NCBI GenBank assembly: GCA_023213315.1
Contig: JAKCPI010031558.1
Coordinates: forward strand, 40,243 to 104,242
Direction of reading: 5' to 3'
From: Euborellia annulipes
Lineage: Eukaryota; Arthropoda; Insecta; Dermaptera; Anisolabididae
DNA: 64,000 bases
This document shows positions 1 through 10,139 of the stretch, one piece after another. Each line of letters starts with the position of its first letter. The stretch's first letter is position 1. Below the pieces are notes generated by a model. It did no database searches and was not told the origin of the DNA. It was given only the letters and a program-made list of their open reading frames with translations. The position numbers and the translations under genes were made by a program.

Positions 1-294
1 CGGTTATTCGTAATCGTAAGCTCGCACGATTAAATATTAAATATTCATTTGATATCTATCTTAAGCTATGTATATATATCAATGACCTTTTTCTTTCTTT
101 GCTGGAATAATCATTGCAAGGCTAGTTGGTTAGTCACCCGAATGACAGATGGAATTCCAGCGGTGACTAAACCTATTCATCTTGAATTAAATTCATTTTC
201 AATACGTTTCAAGGCCACTAAATCAATGAAATGTATATCTTTTCTATTTGTTAAATATTTAATTTAGAAATAAATAAATAAATAGTGGGCTTCT

Positions 295-579
295 CAGGGC
301 CGGAACTAGGAGATTTTTTAGGGGGGGGGGCAAAATTTAATTTGCCGCCCCCTCCTTAAAATTTTCCCTGATCTCAACAATTTTTCTGCGAAAAAATTTA
401 TTTTTTCGCGGAACCAAATTTTCGCGTCCGAAAAAATATTTTACCGTTTTTTTAGAGACGCAAAATTTTTGCCGCCCACGTAACCAAAAATTTTTATCTT
501 TCTTTAATTGCCGCTCCCCTGATATCTGCCGCCCGGGGCACGTTGCCACCCCCCCCCCCCCCCCCTAGACCGGCTCTGG
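295..579. mobile_element. hAT-like MITE, family E (CAGGGCCGGAACTAGGAG)
   Basis: The left end reads CAGGGCCGGAACTAGGAG and is followed by a run of ten G. The right end is a long C-run followed by CTAGACCGGCTCTG, an imperfect inverted copy of the left end. The flanks GGGCTTCT (287-294) and GAGCTTCT (580-587) look like a decayed 8-bp target-site duplication, as expected for the hAT superfamily. The inside is non-coding. Related copies sit at 24309-24897 and 29134-29320. Confidence 0.7.
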
Positions 580-598
580 GAGCTTCTTTAAAAACAGT

Positions 599-775
599 GA
601 TGTCATTTCAACTTTTCTTGGGGGGGGGGCAAACTTTTTGTTTCTTAAAATTTTCTTATAAATAGGTATCTCAAATTTGTCCAAAAGGTATTTAATTTAA
701 TTAATTTTTTAATTTTTTACTGTTTTTATAGCCGTAGATAAATTTTGAATTATTTAGAATAATATAAAATTTAAA
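599..775. mobile_element. Truncated hAT-like MITE, family C fragment
   Basis: The segment starts with GTCATTTCAACTTTTCTTGG and a G-run, then follows the complete family C element at 15461-15728 nearly base for base through its AT-rich interior. The right terminal repeat is missing; the sequence runs directly into the fold-back repeat that begins near 778. Confidence 0.6.
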
Positions 776-777
776 TG

Positions 778-1165
778 AGAGGGTAGAAAATGAGAGATGC
801 AGCTAAGGTTTTTTCTTTATTTATTTAATCCACACGGCTGATTTTTTGAACCCTCTTCAGAGCTGGCGAAAAGTCATTATGAAAGTGTCATAGTGGAATT
901 TATATATTTTTGAACCAAAGTCTTATATAATAAATATATACACTGTAAAATGTACTGTTAATTTTATGTACCTGGTCATCGCATACTGTGTATATATTTA
1001 TTATATATATCTTTGGTTTAACAATGTATAAAATCCACTATGCCACTTTCATAATGACTTTTCGCCAGCTCTGAAGATGTTTCAAACACGAAACCGAAAC
1101 GTCAGTCTTGCGGATTAAATAAATAAAGAAAAAACTTTAGCTGCATCTCTCATTTTCTACCCTCA
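778..1165. repeat. Fold-back repeat carrying a hammerhead-like motif
   Basis: Two inverted arms (about 778-925 and 1020-1165) pair over more than 100 bases, separated by an AT-rich centre. The outer ends read GAGGGTAGAAAATGAGAG and its complement. The right arm contains the hammerhead-type core at 1071-1103, followed by an AATAAA-rich stretch and AGCTGCATCTCTC, a 3' module seen in other members. The head-to-head layout resembles inverted terminal repeats of Penelope-like elements; that assignment is inference. Confidence 0.75.
1071..1103 (+). ncRNA. Hammerhead ribozyme-like motif (copy a)
   Basis: The core CTGAAGA is followed by a hairpin (GTTTC paired with GAAAC) and then CGAAACGTC. This fits the hammerhead consensus CUGANGA / stem II / GAAA / UH, with C as the predicted cleavage base. 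Stem I is short: GCT before the core pairs with AGT after it, using one wobble. Stem III can only be the palindrome ACGT, which implies a dimer. An extra U follows the CUGANGA core. Confidence 0.6.
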
Positions 1166-1648
1166 CCCCCAAATGACTTCACTGTTTAAAAATCATTAAC
1201 CTTGAATAGGTTGAATTAGACTTATTTTAATTAAGAAAGATGAAGGTTTTTTTAATTATGCCATGATACGAATTTTTTCCTTGATGATGAGGAAGACCTA
1301 TGTACTTTTTTTTCTCAATACCGGAAATCCTGTCAAAGTATAAACAAAGTTCAAGAACAAAGCCATTGTTTTATGATTGGAACCTTTATAAATGTTAAGA
1401 AGTTATTGTTTAAATCAGAGGTAGGCGATTTAACTTGCAAGGTACCTAGTAACCTTTGATGTTAAATAATAAATATTTTTTACATATCCAGAAACCTCAC
1501 TCTCATTTAAGTCAAAATAAATGAATTTTTTTTTTTTGAAAATTAGAAACTTTTCTAAGCATTTTTCCAAAATTACAAAATTGAAAAAAAAAATCAAGTT
1601 GTAGAAATTTTTTCGTTATATCACTTTAATTCCTTCTAAAAAATTTAA

Positions 1649-1806
1649 CTTCTTCTGTCCTCGCCATTATTAATCCCGCGGTGCGGGGTCGGCGGACCTT
1701 ACTCTCCCCCTCCACCCCCCCCCCCTCCCCCCCCTATCCAGTGCTGTTGTCTCTGACAGGCCAATCTCGGTCATATCTCTCTTGATCCGGTGAAGCCAAG
1801 TCATCC
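1649..1806 (-). mobile_element. 3' end of a non-LTR retrotransposon (truncated copy)
   Basis: On the minus strand this matches the last ~150 bp of the retrotransposon remnant at 43865-44292. It contains the stretch encoding a MTWLHR-like motif, the conserved GGTCCGCCGACCCCGCACCG and the GCGAGGACAGAAG tail. It is 5'-truncated, as is typical for LINE insertions, and its G/C tracts have expanded. Confidence 0.6.
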
Positions 1807-2204
1807 TAAAAAATTTAACTTATTAAATAAAATTACACAATAAATAAATATAAAATTATTGGGTACAAAACTCCTACTGACCCGTGTAGATAATTTATAA
1901 TTGTATCGAAGCATAAAATACCATCTTTTATATTATTATAATAACTTTTTTTGTTTGTTATTTATTAGAATAATACACCGCCAAAACGTCTTATCCTGTT
2001 AACCTGGACAATCCTAATTTGGCTGATATCTCCAATTCTCCACTATAATCACATCATAGCCACAACCTCAAAAGCGAATAATAATTTTTTTTTTTTTTTT
2101 TATTGTGTAAATATCCGTATTTTTGAAAAAATGCATGCTTTATTAAAAAAGTTTCTAATTTTCAAAAAAAAAAAAAAAAAAAATTTATTTATTTTGACTT
2201 AAGG

Positions 2205-2320
2205 TTGAATTACACGGAGCGACTTTACTAGCTACTCATTTACAAACTGCTAGTAAACTCGCTCCATGTAATAATAGGCTAGTAAATTCAGCCACTCGCT
2301 GAGTCTCAGCGAGTAAAGTT
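2205..2320. repeat. Short palindromic repeat
   Basis: TACACGGAGCGACTTTACTAGC is answered a short distance downstream by a near-complement (GCTAGTAAACTCGCTCCATGTA, with mismatches). The result is a small hairpin-type element. No coding potential and no clear duplication were seen. It may be a MITE remnant. Confidence 0.4.
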
Positions 2321-2913
2321 GAAAGACCCGGTTTTAAATGAGAATGAGGTTCCTGGATTTGTAAAAAATATTAATTAACATTTTAAAATTTTATCAACAT
2401 TTTGCAAATCGGCGCCTATATTAAATATCCCAATCAATATTCCGAGTCATTTAACTAATCTGAAAATCTCCTAGTGTGAAACGTTTGTAATCCGATTCAG
2501 ATTTAGATCGATCTTTTTGATATCGAAGTTCACCTTGATCCTTTCGTATTGTAAATATGTGACCTCGTACGTTTTCCATTGATGGATCGTGGGTGTGCGT
2601 GCAATATTGCATGTGTGTGTGTGTGTGTATATATCTTTTCTTTAAATGTCTGCGTGAGGAATGCAACCGGAATTTTTGTCGACACTTAACACGTGGATTA
2701 TCAATTGGTCACGTGTATCAAAACAAAGAGAGTACAATAAATTTAACAAAACTTGCTTTTTTCTCCTTCCTTTTTCTTTTATTATTTTCTTCAAGGATTG
2801 ACTATATAAAGGTATTATAACTGAAATATTAATTAGGCTTATATCAATTTCGTAAATTATTTTATTATTGTATTGACTTATAATTTTTTAAAATAATTTA
2901 CTGATTAGCCCTG

Positions 2914-5900
2914 CAGAGGCGTACCGAGGCAGTTGGGGGCCTGGGGCGGCACTAGAAGCGGGGGGCCTTATATTGAATTTTTTTTTTTTTGGGGGGCTGC
3001 TCATCTTTAAATATCCTTCTCCTCCATACACAAAAATATTTTTAAAATACCGTATATCCCTGAACCCCAAGGGCCCCGGGGCCTCTCAAAGGGAAATTTT
3101 GATTAAATTTTGTTTTTACTTGAGCCCTGAGGGCCCCGGGGCCTCTCAAAGAGAAATTTTCATTAAATTTTGTTTTTACTTGAGCCTTGAGGGCCCCGGG
3201 GCCTCTCAAAGGGAAATTTTCATTAAATTTTTGTTTTTTTTATCTAAATTTTTCCATTTTTACTTGAGCCCTAAGGGCCCCGGGGCCTCTCAAAGAGAAA
3301 TTTTCATTAAATTTTGTTTTTACTTGAGCCCTGAGGGCCCCGGGGCCTCTCAAAGAGAAATTTTCATTAAATTTTGTTTTTACTTGAGCCCTGAGGGCCC
3401 CGGGGCCCCTCAAAGGGAAATTTTCATTAAATTTTGTTTTTACTTGAGCCCTGAGGGCCCCGGGGCCTCTCAAAGGGAAATTTTCATTAAATTTTGTTTT
3501 TTTTTTATCTAAATTTTTCCATTTTTACTTGAGCCCTGAGGGCCCCGGGGCCTCTCAAAGAGAAATTTTCATTAAATTTTGTTTTTACTTGAGCCCTGAG
3601 GGCCCCGGGGCCTCTCAAAGAGAAATTTTCATTAAATTTTGTTTTTACTTGAGCCCTGAGGGCCCTGGGGCCTCTCAAAGGGAAATTTTCATTAAATTTT
3701 CTTTTTTTATCTAAATTTTTCCATTTTTACTTGAGCCCTGAGGGCCCCGGGGCCTCTCAAAGAGAAATTTTCATTAAATTTTGTTTTTACTTGAGCCCTG
3801 AGGGCCCCGGGGCCTCTCAAAGAGAAATTTTCATTAAATTTTGTTTTTACTTGAGCCCTGAGGGCCCCGGGGCCTCTCAAAGAGAAATTTTCATTAAATT
3901 TTGTTTTTACTTGAGCCCTGAGGGCCCCGGGGCCTCTCAAAGAGAAATTTTCATTAAATTTTGTTTTTACTTGAGCCCTGAGGGCCCCGGGGCCTTTCAA
4001 AGGGAAATTTTCATTAAATTTTGTTTTTACTTGAGCCCTGAGGGCCCCGGGGCCTCTCAAAGAGAAATTTTCATTAAATTTTGTTTTTACATGAGCCCTG
4101 AGGGCCCCGGGGCCTCTCAAAGAGGGAAATTTTCATTAAATTTTGTTTTTACTTGAGCCCTGAGGGCCCCGGGGCCTTTCAAAGGGAAATTTTCATTAAA
4201 TTTTGTTTTTTTTATCTAAATTTTTCCATTTTTACTTGAGCCCTGAGGGCCCCGGGGCCTCTCAAAGAGAAATTTTCATTAAATTTTGTTTTTACTTGAG
4301 CCCTGAGGGCCCCGGGGCCTCTCAAAGAGAAATTTTCATTAAATTTTGTTTTTACTTGAGCCCTGAGGGCCCCGGGGCCTCTCAAAGAGAAATTTTCATT
4401 AAATTTTGTTTTTACTTGAGCCCTGAGGGCCCCGGGGCCTTTCAAAGGGAAATTTTCATTAAATTTTGTTTTTACTTGAGCCCTGAGGGCCCTGGGGCCT
4501 CTCAAAGAGAAATTTTCATTAAATTTTGTTTTTACATGAGCCCTGAGGGCCCCGGGGCCTCTCAAAGAGAAATTTTCATTAAATTTTGTTTTTACTTGAG
4601 CCCTGAGGGCCCCGGGGCCTTTCAAAGGGAAATTTTCATTAAATTTTGTTTTTTTTATCTAAATTTTTCCATTTTTACTTGAGCCCTGAGGGCCCCGGGG
4701 CCTCTCAAAGAGAAATTTTCATTAAATTTTGTTTTTACTTGAGCCCTGAGGGCCCCGGGGCCTCTCAAAGAGAAATTTTCATTAAATTTTGTTTTTACTT
4801 GAGCCCTGAGGGCCCCGGGGCCTCTCAAAGAGAAATTTTCATTAAATTTTGTTTTTACTTGAGCCCCTGAGGGCCCCGGGGCCTTTCAAAGGGAAATTTT
4901 CATTAAATTTTGTTTTTACTTGAGCCCTGAGGGCCCCCGGGGCCTCTCAAAGAGAAATTTTCATTAAATTTTGTTTTTACATGAGCCCTGAGGGCCCCGG
5001 GGCCTCTCAAAGAGAAATTTTCATTAAATTTTGTTTTTACTTGAGCCCTGAGGGCCCCGGGGCCTCTCAAAGGGAAATTTTCATTAAATTTTGTTTTTAC
5101 TTGAGCCCTGAGGGCCCCGGGGCCTCTCAAAGGGAAATTTTCATTAAATTTTGTTTTTTTTATCTAAATTTTTCCATTTTTACTTGAGCCCTGAGGGCCC
5201 CGGGGCCTCTCAAAGAGAAATTTTCATTAAATTTTGCTTTTACTTGAGCCCTGAGGGCCCCGGGGCCTCTCAAAGAGAAATTTTCATTAAATTTTGTTTT
5301 TACTTGAGCCCTGAGGGCCCCGGGGCCTCTCAAAGGGAAATTTTCATTAAATTTTGTTTTTTTTATCTAAATTTTTCCATTTTTACTTGAGCCCCGAGGG
5401 CCCCGGGGCCTCTCAAAGAGAAATTTTCATTAAATTTTGTTTTTACTTGAGCCCCGAGGGCCCCGGGGCCTCTCAAAGAGAAATTTTCATTAAATTTTGT
5501 TTTTACTTGAGCCCTGAGGGCCCCGGGGCCTCTCAAAGAGAAATTTTCATTAAATTTTGTTTTTACTTGAGCCCTGGAGGGCCCCGGGGCCTCTCAAAGG
5601 GAAATTTTCATTAAATTTTGTTTTTACTTGAGCCCCTGAGGGCCCCGGGGCCTCTCAAAGAGAAATTTTCATTAAATTTGTTTTTACATGAGCCCTGAGG
5701 GCCCCGGGGCCTCTCAAAGAGAAATTTTCATTAAATTTTGTTTTTACTTGAGCCCTGAGGGCCCCGGGGCCTTTCAAAGGGAAATTTTCATTAAATTTTG
5801 TTTTTTTTATCTAAATTTTTCCATTTTTACTTGAGCCCTGAGGGCCCCGGGGCCTCTCAAAGAGAAATTTTCATTAAATTTTGTTTTTACTTGAGCCCTG

Positions 5901-6887
5901 AGGGCCCCGGGGCCTCTCAAAGAGAAATTTTCATTAAATTTTGTTTTTACTTGAGCCCTGAGGGCCCCGGGGCCTCTCAAAGAGAAATTTTCATTAAATT
6001 TTGTTTTTACTTGAGCCCTGAGGGGCCCCGGGGCCTTTCAAAGGGAAATTTTCATTAAATTTTGTTTTTACTTGAGCCCTGAGGGCCCCGGGGCCTCTCA
6101 AAGAGAAATTTTCATTAAATTTTGTTTTTACATGAGCCCTGAGGGCCCCGGGGCCTCTCAAAGAGAAATTTTCATCAATTTTGTTTTCACTTGAGCCCTG
6201 AGGGCCCCGGGGCCTCTCAAAGGGAAATCTTCATTGGAAATTTTGTTTTTACTTGAGCCCCGAGGGCCCCGGGGCCTCTCAAAGAGAAATTTTCATTAAA
6301 TTTTGTTTTTTTTCTATTTTTCCATTTTACTTGAGCCCTGAGGGCCCCGGGGCCTCTCAAAGAGAAATTTTCATTAAATTTTGTTTTTACTTGAGCCCTG
6401 AGGGCCCCGGGGCCTCTCAAAGAGAAATTTTCATTAAATTTTGTTTTTACTTGAGCCCTGAGGGCCCCGGGGCCTCTCAAAGAGAAATTTTCATTAAATT
6501 TTGTTTTTTTTATCTAAATTTTCCCATTTTTACTTGAGCCCTGAGGGCCCCGGGGCCTCTCAAAGAGAAATTTTCAATAAATTTTGTTTTTACTTGAGCC
6601 CTGAGGGCCCCGGGGCCTCCCAAAGAGAAATTTTCATTAAATTTTGTTTTTACTTGAGCCCTGAGGGCCCCGGGGCCTCTCAAAGGGAAATTTTCATTAA
6701 ATTTTGTTTTTACCTAAATTTTTCCTTTTTACTTGAGCCCTGAGGGCCCCGGGGCCTCTCAAAGAGAAATTTTCATTAAATTTTGTTTTTACTTGAGCCC
6801 TGAGGGCCCCGGGGCCTCTCAAAGGGAAATTTTCATTAAATTTTTTTTTATGGGGGCCCGGGGCCGGGGCCGGGGGGCGGCGGGACG
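2914..6887. mobile_element. hAT-like non-autonomous element A, copy 1, carrying a giant minisatellite
   Basis: The element begins CAGAGGCGTACCGAGG and is flanked by an exact 8-bp duplication TAGCCCTG (2906-2913 and 6888-6895). A unique left segment (~160 bp, with a G-run and an ATACCGTATATCCCTGAAC motif) is followed by about 62 tandem ~60-bp units and a GC-rich right end. The last bases of the right inverted repeat are missing (GGGACG instead of CGGTACGCCACTG). Copy 2 at 7201-8305 shows the intact structure. There is no transposase, so mobilisation would need a hAT transposase supplied from elsewhere. Confidence 0.85.
3077..6840. repeat. 60-bp minisatellite with higher-order structure
   Basis: About 62 copies of a 60-bp unit run in direct orientation. 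Each has the palindromic core GAGGGCCCCGGGGCCTCT and an AT-rich half (AAATTTTCATTAAATTTTG). At intervals of about 200, 444 or 504 bp the unit is interrupted by a TATCTAAATTTTTCCATTTT spacer, and the variant ACATGAGCCC recurs about every 444 bp (4089, 4533, 4979). The array has therefore grown by amplifying blocks of several units. Because 60 is divisible by three, long open frames run through the array on both strands; they are not genes. Confidence 0.95.
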
Positions 6888-7079
6888 TAGCCCTGATTTA
6901 CAACAATACGTCTAACCTTTTACTTCCTCCAAACTATATCTGTGTACATTTGGAAAAGTTTTATGACTATGTCAAAATTTTGATGGAAAAACACTTTTGA
7001 AGGTCCCGGTTAGTAGTCCGGAATATGATCTGTATTTGGAAAAAATCACAAAATGGAAAAGGGCTACGAGTTGAAATTT

Positions 7080-7137
7080 AAGTAAGTACCCTGCTGGCAT
7101 GTAATTTGGAAGTTTTGAATAAAATCGACCAAAGAGT
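7080..7137. repeat. Target repeat split by nested insertions (left part)
   Basis: The sequence ending ATCGACCAAAGAGT continues at 9152 with ACTAGTACTTTAC. Rejoined, it resembles the repeat at 46545-46620, which reads through a similar GGCCAAAAAGTACTAGTAC site. It is the pre-existing repeat into which hAT element B inserted. Confidence 0.6.
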
Positions 7138-7200
7138 CAGTGGCGCAACCAGGATTTGCTCCTGGGGGGGGGTTTTGACTAGACGCGCAGCCCCTCTTTG

Positions 7201-8305
7201 CAGAGGCGTACCGAGGCAGTTGGGGGCCTGGGGCGGAACTAGAAGAGGGGGCCTTATATTGAATTTTTTTTTTTTTTGGGGGGGGTGGTCATCTTTTAAT
7301 ATCCCTCTCCTCCATACACAAAAACATTTTTAAAATACCGTATATCCCTGAACCCCAAGGGGTATTTTCATTAAATTTTCTTTTTTTTATCTAAATTTTC
7401 CCATTTTTACTTGAGCCCCAAGGGCCCCGGGGCCTCTCAAAGAGAAATTTTCATTAAATTTTGTTTTTACTTGAGCCCTGAGGGCCCCGGGGCCTCTCAA
7501 AGAGAAATTTTCAATAAATTTTGTTTTTTTATCTAAATTTTCCCATTTTTACTTGAGCCCTGAGGGCCCCGGGGCCTCTCAAAGAGAAATTTTCAATAAA
7601 TTTTGTTTTATCAAATCCCTTTTTACTTGAGCCCCAAGGGCCCCGGGGCCTCTCAAAGAGAAATTTTCAATAAATTTTGTTTTTACTTGAGCCCTGAGGG
7701 CCCCGGGGCCTCTCAAAGAGAAATTTTCAATAAATTTTGTTTTTACTTGAGCCCTGAGGGCCCCGGGGCCTCTCAAAGAGAAATTTTCATTAAATTTTGT
7801 TTTTACTTGAGCCCTGAGGGCCCCGGGGCCTCTCAAAGAGAAATTTTCAATAAATTTTGTTTTTACTTGAGCCCTGAGGGCCCCGGGGCCTCTCAAAGAG
7901 AAATTTTCAATAAATTTTGTTTTTACTTGAGCCCTGAGGGCCCCGGGGCCTCTCAAAGAGAAATTTTCATTAAATTTTGTTTTTACTTGAGCCCTGAGGG
8001 CCCCGGGGCCTCTCAAAGAGAAATTTTCATTAAATTTTGTTTTTACTTGAGCCCTGAGGGCCCCGGGGCCTCTCAAAGAGAAATTTTCAATAAATTTTGT
8101 TTTTTACTTGAGCCCTGAGGGCCCCGGGGCCTCTCAAAGAGAAATTTTCAATAAATTTTGTTTTTACTTGAGCCCTGAGGGCCCCGGGGCCTTTCAAAGG
8201 GAAATTTTCATTAAATTTTTTTTTTTATAAATATATGGGGGCCTATGCCGGCTCGGGGCGTGGGGCGGACCGGCCCCCTCGCCCCCCCCCCTCGGTACGC
8301 CACTG
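7201..8305. mobile_element. hAT-like non-autonomous element A, copy 2 (complete)
   Basis: The left end CAGAGGCGTACCGAGG and the right end CTCGGTACGCCACTG are inverted matches. The flanks are an exact 8-bp duplication CCTCTTTG (7193-7200 and 8306-8313). This copy of 1105 bp is inserted in element B. It has the same left segment as copy 1 and about 13 minisatellite units, against about 62 in copy 1, so array length is the variable part of the family. Confidence 0.92.
7415..8215. repeat. 60-bp minisatellite, second array
   Basis: About 13 units share the GGGCCCCGGGGCC core of the large array. Many units here carry the variant TTTTCAATAAATTTTG instead of TTTTCATTAAATTTTG, so the array homogenised independently of the one at 3077-6840. 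Spacer units with TATCTAAATTTTCCC occur near 7390 and 7530. Confidence 0.9.
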
Positions 8306-8394
8306 CCTCTTTGGCTGCCGGAGCGCCTAGATGGGGGTCTTCGGCCCCTGCCATCCCCCCCCCCCAATGGCTCGGGTCTGCCGACATCGGACCT

Positions 8395-8480
8395 TCTCGG
8401 TCCAGGGAGATGTGTAACTTTAATATAAAATTTCATCCTCATAGCTCAATTCCTTCATGCTTTAAATTGAACCCAGCCAG

Positions 8481-8511
<31 letters not shown>

Positions 8512-8655
8512 GACAGAACATGTTACGAAAACCAATTTTTTGAATTCAGGGGACCTCAAAACGTGAAGAACCATAAAAATTTCGACATCGAATTTTTGAC
8601 ATGAATCCAATACTTTATATATATATATATATTATCATAATTGTAGAGCTAAGAG
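8395..8655 (-). repeat. Interspersed repeat with CA tract and TACTTTCTCTTA end
   Basis: Read on the minus strand this follows the element at 46330-46630: TTTACTTTCTCTTA, an AT-rich tract, ATGTCAAAAATTCGATGTCG, then a CTGTCTGTGTG microsatellite and AAGGAATTGAGCTA. Shorter relatives lie at 10140-10230, 14706-14790 and 18884-18945. No coding potential is seen. It is an unclassified, moderately high-copy element. Confidence 0.6.
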
Positions 8656-9394
8656 AAAGTAAAGATAAATTTCGGGTGGGGGAGATGTAGATTCCGAAAC
8701 CCCTTCTCCCCTCTCCTACTCCCCAAAAATCAGTCCCTGACGGGACTGGTCGACCAGCTCTCGACGTGTTCATCTCAAATCACCATTCTCTCAAAACACC
8801 ATTGACAAATTCAAATTTCAATAAATGAATGTAGAGTCTTATATTAGTCTTTTGTTTTTTATGATTTAGGAGAAATAACAAAAGAATTAGTTTTTTTTTT
8901 ATTTCTTATATATAATATATATATTTTATATTAATACTTTACGAAAAATAAGCAATTTTCATTTTTGTTAAAATTTTTTTAAAATAAAATAAACATATTT
9001 TTAAGAAATTATTTTTTTATAATAAAAAGGATACAATTTTTTTTTCTTTTCTAATAATTTGTAATAATATATAGAAATTTGAATTTTTTTTCTCTTCTGG
9101 GGGGGGGTTAAAACCCTAAAAACCCCCCCTGGTTGCGCCACTGCAAAGAGTACTAGTACTTTACAGATGTACTTTTTGACTTTTTTGATAAATCATTATT
9201 TTGTAGATGATGCTTTTGAAAATATATATTCTCGCTTCGTCCAAAATTGTTTGAAGCACACTTGTACTTCATAGGAAATATTGAAGAAATGCTCTGGTGA
9301 CAAATTATGTTTATCAATTTTATCTCCAGGGATTTAACTATCCAAAACTAAATATATCTCTATTTAACAAGACTATGTTTTTTGTTGCTGAGGC

Positions 9395-9530
9395 CAAGCA
9401 CCCCATGGCCCCCCGGAATTGAACCCAGAATCTTAGGCCTTTCCGGGGCATCGGTGTGGTATCCACTCTCGCCGCAAATGCGGGAGATTCTGGGTTCGAT
9501 TCCGGGTGCTCACCAACATAAAATATACTC
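9395..9530 (+). repeat. tRNA-like inverted repeat (SINE-related)
   Basis: TCTGGGTTCGATTCCGGGTG on the plus strand is a good polymerase III B box in tRNA-like context, and the left half holds a complementary tRNA-like arm (CCCCGGAATTGAACCCAGA). The result is two tRNA-like halves head to head. A relative is at 28383-28505. A functional tRNA is not supported because no complete cloverleaf is visible. Confidence 0.5.
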
Positions 9531-9968
9531 TCAGTTTTGTTAAATATTGATATATCTATGACTCAGTTAAAGTCCGAATCGAGGTATATTGAATACCAAT
9601 ATCTTATTCAAATATAAAGAGCACGAAAAATATTTTAATATATCTCAACACAAAAAAAATCTGGCATGATAGCACATTACACAAGATTTTACTGCCGAAG
9701 ATAAGAGAAAGTTGTGTGCCGTGCGGTCAGACACCTAAGATTTTTACTTTTTTCTATTCAAATCTTTAACTCAACAATGGATTGTGGTTTCTATTAAACT
9801 AGTACAAAGCATAGATGAGGCCAAGGCTCGATTTGAGCTGTAGAGCCATCGAAGAAGAAGAATTAAACTAATACAAAAATATTATTATATTATTCTTTGG
9901 TTGGCATTCCAACGAAAAGTTGGCCAAACAGACCGTATCAGATGGACAGACAGACAGACATTTTTTTA

Positions 9969-10135
9969 AGATCTTTTTCGGCATCTAAGGCCATTGTCTA
10001 AATGGGAAGGGGTCTACCCTTCCCTATTTATTTCAAATGATTGATAGGCAATTTAAATGAAATAAATTTTTCTCGTACCTGAAACCCCAGGCACTAGAAG
10101 CTAATATCTTCTCTCTGAGTCACGGGTCACGGGCT
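9969..10135 (-). mobile_element. tRNA-derived SINE, family 1 (minus)
   Basis: Read on the minus strand it starts GCCCGTGACCCGTGACTCAG (A-box region, diverged) and continues through a degraded B-box region into a conserved body with GGCCTTAGATGCCGAAAAAG and an A-rich end. Fuller copies are at 12079-12236 and 60651-60812 (plus) and 15817-15982 (minus). Confidence 0.7.
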
Positions 10136-10139
10136 AATT

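Larger units (their letters stand above)
7138..9143. mobile_element. hAT-like element B, host of nested insertions
   Basis: The left terminal repeat is CAGTGGCGCAACCAGG and the right end is CCTGGTTGCGCCACTG, a perfect 16-bp inverted match. An exact 8-bp duplication CAAAGAGT flanks it (7130-7137 and 9144-9151). G-runs lie inside the left end and C-runs inside the right end. The body is interrupted by element A copy 2 (7201-8305) and by a CA-rich repeat (about 8395-8655). No transposase frame remains. A decayed relative is seen at about 26873-27095. Confidence 0.85.

Noticed and set aside
3077..6840. CRISPR-like regularly repeated array
   Set aside because: The whole 60-bp unit is repeated without unique spacers, the genome is eukaryotic and no cas genes are present. 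It is a minisatellite.
2973..8118. Many long open frames with repeated SPEGPGASQREIFIKF-like or RGPGALRAQVKTKF-like sequence on both strands
   Set aside because: They arise because the minisatellite unit is 60 bp and lacks stops in several frames. Both strands are open at once and the unit varies at all codon positions, so these are not proteins.
9470..9530. tRNA gene
   Set aside because: Only a B box and partial arms are visible and the segment is part of an inverted repeat seen elsewhere. A complete cloverleaf with anticodon arm could not be drawn.
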